Both the position numbers and the translations under genes were made by a program. The notes under the pieces are model-generated. The model was not told the DNA's origin and ran no database searches. It saw only the letters and a list, made by a program, of their open reading frames with translations. From assembly GCA_023433275.1 (NCBI GenBank), contig JAEZDN010000015.1, forward strand, positions 1 to 17,433: a stretch of 17,433 bases of DNA, given 5' to 3'. This DNA comes from Verrucomicrobiota bacterium (GTDB taxonomy: Bacteria > Verrucomicrobiota > Verrucomicrobiia > Opitutales > Opitutaceae). Below, one piece after another: positions 15,037 to 17,433 of this stretch (position 1 is the stretch's first letter; every line of letters starts with the position of its first letter).

Positions 15037-15197
15037 GGGCTCCCGCCGACGCATCAGCACGCTCTCCCTCGCTGCTCGCATTCCCGGTTCCCGTTCCGAA
15101 TTGCCGGAAACGGGCTCCCGCAAAGTTCAGTCCTCCACCGTCCCGAAACCGGGAATTCCGGTCAACCGTTACAAAGAATTTTCCGTGCGGATCGTTG

Positions 15198-15215
15198 CCC
15201 GCGCGCGCGCGCGGG
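15198..15215. promoter_or_regulatory. 18-bp perfect GC palindrome upstream of the SeqA-like gene
   Basis: CCC, then an alternating GC tract of 12 bases, then GGG, is identical on both strands and ends 14 bases before the GTG start at 15230. It could be an operator, a Z-DNA-prone tract or an RNA hairpin occluding the start. It may also be a chance product of high GC content. Confidence 0.35.
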
Positions 15216-15229
15216 TGCATTTTGGACGC

Positions 15230-15736
15230 GTGAAAAAGATCGAACTCAGCGACGAAGCCTACGCCGCGCTGCAGCGCCTCGCGGCCGCCAAGAATCTCTC
15301 GCCGGCCGAGCTGGTGGCCGCCCTCGTGGACCCGTTGCGACCCGCGCTCGCGGGCGACAACCTGTTGTTCCATCTGGCCAGCGCCGAGTTCGCCGCGCTC
15401 ACCGATCCGACCGACCGCTACCTCGGCCTCCTGGCCTGGTGCGCGAAAAACTACGCCACCGATTTCGCCGACTTCATCTCGCACCAGGAAAGCGCCCGCG
15501 CCTATCTCGCGTGGAACCGCGACGAGATCAACGAGGCCCGCGCGCGCAACCACGCGCGGCAGATCGATGGCACGCAATTCTGGGCCGTGATGACGATCGA
15601 CGACGCGACCCGTCGCCGCTTCGTGTGCCGGCTGCTCGAGTTCATCGGCTGCCATGACGAAACGGTGGCGCAGGCCTGCCGCGCCCTCGGATTCGCCGCG
15701 CCCACCGCCAGCCGCTTCAACCTGCTGAGCGCCTGA
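15230..15736 (+). CDS. SeqA-like protein (putative replication/DNA-binding regulator)
   Basis: A 168-residue protein. The GTG at 15230 gives KKIELSDEAYAALQRLA, comparable to the ribbon-helix-helix oligomerisation domain that opens E. coli SeqA (KTIEVDDELYSYIASH). After a short linker, residues 63-153 resemble the SeqA DNA-binding domain: RAYLA for RVYFA, GTQFWAV for GTPYWVI, and a closing ETVAQACRAL for ELIEKVCGTI. From Arg90 to Cys150 the alignment to E. coli SeqA 118-178, recalled from memory, needs no gaps. SeqA binds hemimethylated GATC and delays re-initiation at oriC. Here Arg118 is kept (Arg90), but Arg116, Thr117, Asn150 and Asn152 correspond to Ser88, Ala89, Thr122 and Asp124, so the target may differ. 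The long upstream open frame is repeat-containing intergenic DNA. The gene stands alone between two REP-like elements. Homology is likely but not proven by eye. Confidence 0.7.
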   Translation: MKKIELSDEAYAALQRLAAAKNLSPAELVAALVDPLRPALAGDNLLFHLASAEFAALTDPTDRYLGLLAWCAKNYATDFADFISHQESARAYLAWNRDEINEARARNHARQIDGTQFWAVMTIDDATRRRFVCRLLEFIGCHDETVAQACRALGFAAPTASRFNLLSA

Positions 15737-15751
15737 GCGGCGACCAGGCCG

Positions 15752-15825
15752 GGTGGAGCGCACTCACCCCAGTGCGCTGGTTCGAGAGCGATCGGGCCCG
15801 CGCGTTGAGGTCAACGCGCTCCACC
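15752..15825. repeat. GTGG-class REPIN-like inverted pair
   Basis: Two GTGGAGCGC-headed hairpins face each other. The left one (15753-15778) has perfect 8-bp arms, AGCGCACT and AGTGCGCT. The right one has its GTGG head on the minus strand (15821-15824) and perfect 9-bp arms GCGCGTTGA and TCAACGCGC (15800-15819) with a 2-base loop. The whole unit is about 74 bases and sits between the SeqA-like gene and dgkA. Confidence 0.68.
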
Positions 15826-15872
15826 CTCAGTTTGCATTTGTCGCCCCTTGCCCGCCCCGTTCAACTCGCCCC

Positions 15873-16310
15873 GTGAGCGAGCCCATCCCTCCGCCCGAAT
15901 CCAAGCGTCGCGATTTCCGGAATTTCATCGCATCCGTGCAATACGCCGTCGAGGGCTTCTGGGCCGCCGTCCGGCACGAGCCCTCCTTTCGCGAGGACCT
16001 ACTCTTCGTCGCGTTCCTGACGCCGTTCGCCGTCATTCTCCCCGTCAACGCCGTTTCCACCGCGGTGATGATCACCTCGTTGTTCATCATCGTGATTGCC
16101 GAACTCTTGAATTCGGCGATCGAGTGGACCATCGACGACATCTCCCTCGAAAAACGCCCGTTCGCCAAGCGCGCCAAGGACATGGGCAGCGCCGCCGTGT
16201 TCATCGCCTACATCAACTGCATCGCCGTCTGGGGCCTGATCCTTTATTCCAACTGGCACCGCATCGCGACCTTGGAATTCCTGTCCTGGCCGCCCCGCTT
16301 CCTGCCCTGA
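15873..16310 (+). CDS. dgkA: Diacylglycerol kinase (prokaryotic DgkA type)
   Basis: A 145-residue small integral-membrane kinase that phosphorylates diacylglycerol (in some relatives undecaprenol) with ATP, feeding lipid turnover in the inner membrane. Family marks are EPSFREDL (Glu36, Glu41), ELLNSAIEWTIDDIS (Glu77, Asn80, Glu84) and AKRAKDMGSAAVFIA (98-112). Three membrane helices lie at about 43-60, 62-82 and 106-125. The GTG at 15873 was chosen because it gives a short Pro-rich cytoplasmic N-terminus; the frame further upstream runs through a REPIN-like repeat. The protein is slightly longer than the 120-odd residues of E. coli DgkA because of an N-terminal extension and a WPPRFLP tail. 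The next gene begins 7 bases after its stop, so the two are probably co-transcribed. Confidence 0.93.
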   Translation: MSEPIPPPESKRRDFRNFIASVQYAVEGFWAAVRHEPSFREDLLFVAFLTPFAVILPVNAVSTAVMITSLFIIVIAELLNSAIEWTIDDISLEKRPFAKRAKDMGSAAVFIAYINCIAVWGLILYSNWHRIATLEFLSWPPRFLP

Positions 16311-16317
16311 TCGGCCC

Positions 16318-17226
16318 ATGATCCCGCGCCCGTCATCCGGCACTGTCAAAACCCTCGTGACCGCGGGCGCGCTGGCGGTGCTCTGCTCGGCCCAACCCGC
16401 GACCGCGCCGGCGCCCGACCTCATTTCCGAAACGCGCGTCTACAAGCGCGCGCCCAGCGGCGATCTTCATGTTGACCTCTTCCGCCCCGGCGCCGGCCAT
16501 CCCGAAAAGAACCGGCCGGCCATCGCCTTCTTCCACGGCGGCGGCTGGGTGTTCGGTCGTCCCGCCGAATTCCACGAGGCGTGCCGTCGCTACGCCCGGC
16601 TCGGCTTTGTCACGGCTTCCTTCCAATACCGGCTCTCGATCAATCCGGACGGCAGCTACCCGCACCCCGACATCACCCCGGTCGAATCCGTGAAGGACGC
16701 CCGCTCCGCCGTACGCTGGCTCCGCACCCACGCCGCTGAACTCGGGATCGACCCGGGCAAGATCATCGTCGCCGGGCAGTCTGCCGGCGGACAACTCGCG
16801 TGGTCGACGGCCCTGTTCGACGCCATCAATGACGCCAACGACGATCCGACCATCAGCCCCCGCCCGGCCGCACTGCTGATCTATTCCGGGACGAGTAACA
16901 TGATGGAAGTGTGGGCCGACATGCTCATGGGCGCGCGCCGGTCGGAGATCTGGTCCATCTCGCCCTACCACAACCTGAAACCCGACCTGCCCCCCGCGCT
17001 GGCCTTCCATGGCCGGGAGGATCGCATGGTGCCGTATTTCAGCGTGCAGCTTTTCGCGACCAAGACCCGCGAGCTGGGCAACGCCTTCGAGCTGGTCACG
17101 CTCGAGGGCCGCGACCATTACCTCGGCGAGGGCAACGAGAAGTACGCCCGGTACTTCGACGAGGATATCCTGGATCAGACGGACGCGTTCCTGCGCCGTC
17201 ACGGCTTCCTGCCCGCCGCGCCCTGA
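16318..17226 (+). CDS. Secreted alpha/beta-hydrolase (esterase/lipase-like)
   Basis: A 302-residue alpha/beta-hydrolase of the carboxylesterase/HSL-like group. The ATG at 16318 opens a signal peptide (about residues 1-29, hydrophobic LVTAGALAVLC), so it is probably periplasmic or a lipoprotein (LCSAQ resembles a weak lipobox). The oxyanion motif HGGGW is at 73-77. The nucleophile elbow GQSAGG has Ser155. Asp235 in HGREDRMVP and His267 in EGRDHYLG complete the catalytic triad. Between them lies a cap-like segment with ARRSEIWSISPYHNL. Relatives hydrolyse short-chain esters, including acetylated or feruloylated carbohydrates; the substrate here is unknown. It follows dgkA by 7 bases, though a functional link to lipid phosphorylation is not obvious. 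It is followed by a truncated interspersed repeat. Confidence 0.92.
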   Translation: MIPRPSSGTVKTLVTAGALAVLCSAQPATAPAPDLISETRVYKRAPSGDLHVDLFRPGAGHPEKNRPAIAFFHGGGWVFGRPAEFHEACRRYARLGFVTASFQYRLSINPDGSYPHPDITPVESVKDARSAVRWLRTHAAELGIDPGKIIVAGQSAGGQLAWSTALFDAINDANDDPTISPRPAALLIYSGTSNMMEVWADMLMGARRSEIWSISPYHNLKPDLPPALAFHGREDRMVPYFSVQLFATKTRELGNAFELVTLEGRDHYLGEGNEKYARYFDEDILDQTDAFLRRHGFLPAAP

Positions 17227-17236
17227 GGGACTCGGG

Positions 17237-17343
17237 CAGCCGGAATGCGATTCCGCCGCGTGAGCGGGCGAACGGTTCCGTTGTAGGGGCGTGGCTCGTC
17301 CACGCCCTCGGTTCCCGCAGCGAGAAACGGGCGCGGTCAAGGC
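17237..17343 (-). repeat. Composite REPIN/MITE-like repeat, copy 3 (truncated, reversed)
   Basis: Read on the minus strand, this matches copies 1 and 2: CGCCCGTTTCTCGCTGCGG, then the GGGCGTGG / CCACGCCC hairpin (17287-17307, plus-strand head GTAG at 17283), then a tail ending in the CAGCCGGAA motif (17237-17245 on the plus strand). The other end, including its terminal motif, is missing. Homology stops near 17336-17343, where a 25-bp tandem motif begins. Confidence 0.62.
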
Positions 17344-17393
17344 GAGGTGCCACACATCGCTTACACTTGAGGTGCCAGACATCGTTTACAGGT
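17344..17393 (+). repeat. Two tandem 25-bp units, possible insertion-sequence end
   Basis: GAGGTGCCACACATCGCTTA and GAGGTGCCAGACATCGTTTA open two adjacent 25-base units (17344-17368 and 17369-17393) that differ at only a few positions. Closely spaced transposase-binding motifs like this, with a GTGCCA...TTACA pattern, recall IS ends, perhaps of the IS481/IS3 type. That is recalled, not verified, and no transposase gene is present before the window ends. Confidence 0.5.
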
Positions 17394-17433
17394 GTTGAGT
17401 GGTGATCCAATTAGATCGGGGCGGGTGCTGGGA

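Noticed and set aside
14255..15229. Upstream extension of the SeqA-like frame to about 493 codons.
   Set aside because: It overlaps the oxygenase gene and runs through a REP palindrome; SeqA-like sequence starts at the GTG at 15230.

Overview
The window looks like chromosomal DNA from a Gram-negative, high-GC member of the Verrucomicrobiota, most likely Opitutaceae. The clues are a PEP-CTERM protein with autotransporter-type beta repeats, outer-membrane proteins (a TonB-dependent receptor and two DUF481 proteins), frequent GTG starts, almost no recognisable Shine-Dalgarno sequences, and many REP-like palindromes between genes. The taxonomic call is inference. No rRNA, tRNA, CRISPR array or transposase gene is visible.

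Layout: (1) 3-674, 3' part of a LytTR response regulator cut by the window edge. (2) 765-3596, a large secreted PEP-CTERM beta-repeat protein. (3) 3597-4067, a repeat-rich gap. (4) 4068-8040, four co-oriented genes that look like a metal-handling locus, probably copper: a small Cys-containing conserved protein, a TonB-dependent receptor with a Cys-rich N-terminus, a PepSY-type membrane protein, and a CusF-like copper-binding protein whose start overlaps the preceding stop. (5) 8229-8777, the RNA 2',3'-cyclic phosphodiesterase ThpR, then another repeat cluster. (6) 9158-10375, a ChrA-type chromate transporter, followed by an unusual fusion of a THEP1-like NTPase to a multi-pass membrane domain (10463-11884). 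(7) Minus strand, two tandem DUF481 outer-membrane paralogues (11945-12988 and 13188-14240). (8) Plus strand: a 2OG-Fe(II) oxygenase of the TIGR02466 type, a SeqA-like protein, diacylglycerol kinase and a secreted alpha/beta hydrolase. The window ends in a truncated repeat and a 25-bp tandem motif that may be the end of an insertion sequence.

The most interesting items are: the SeqA-like protein, which aligns without gaps to E. coli SeqA (sequence recalled from memory) over the DNA-binding domain but lacks most methyl-GATC contact residues; three classes of REP/REPIN-like palindromes with GTAG or GTGG heads and a shared 17-bp CAGCCGGAA terminal motif; the NTPase-membrane fusion; and the paired Cys-rich N-termini in the metal locus. 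Functions are inferred from motifs read by eye; no database search was run.
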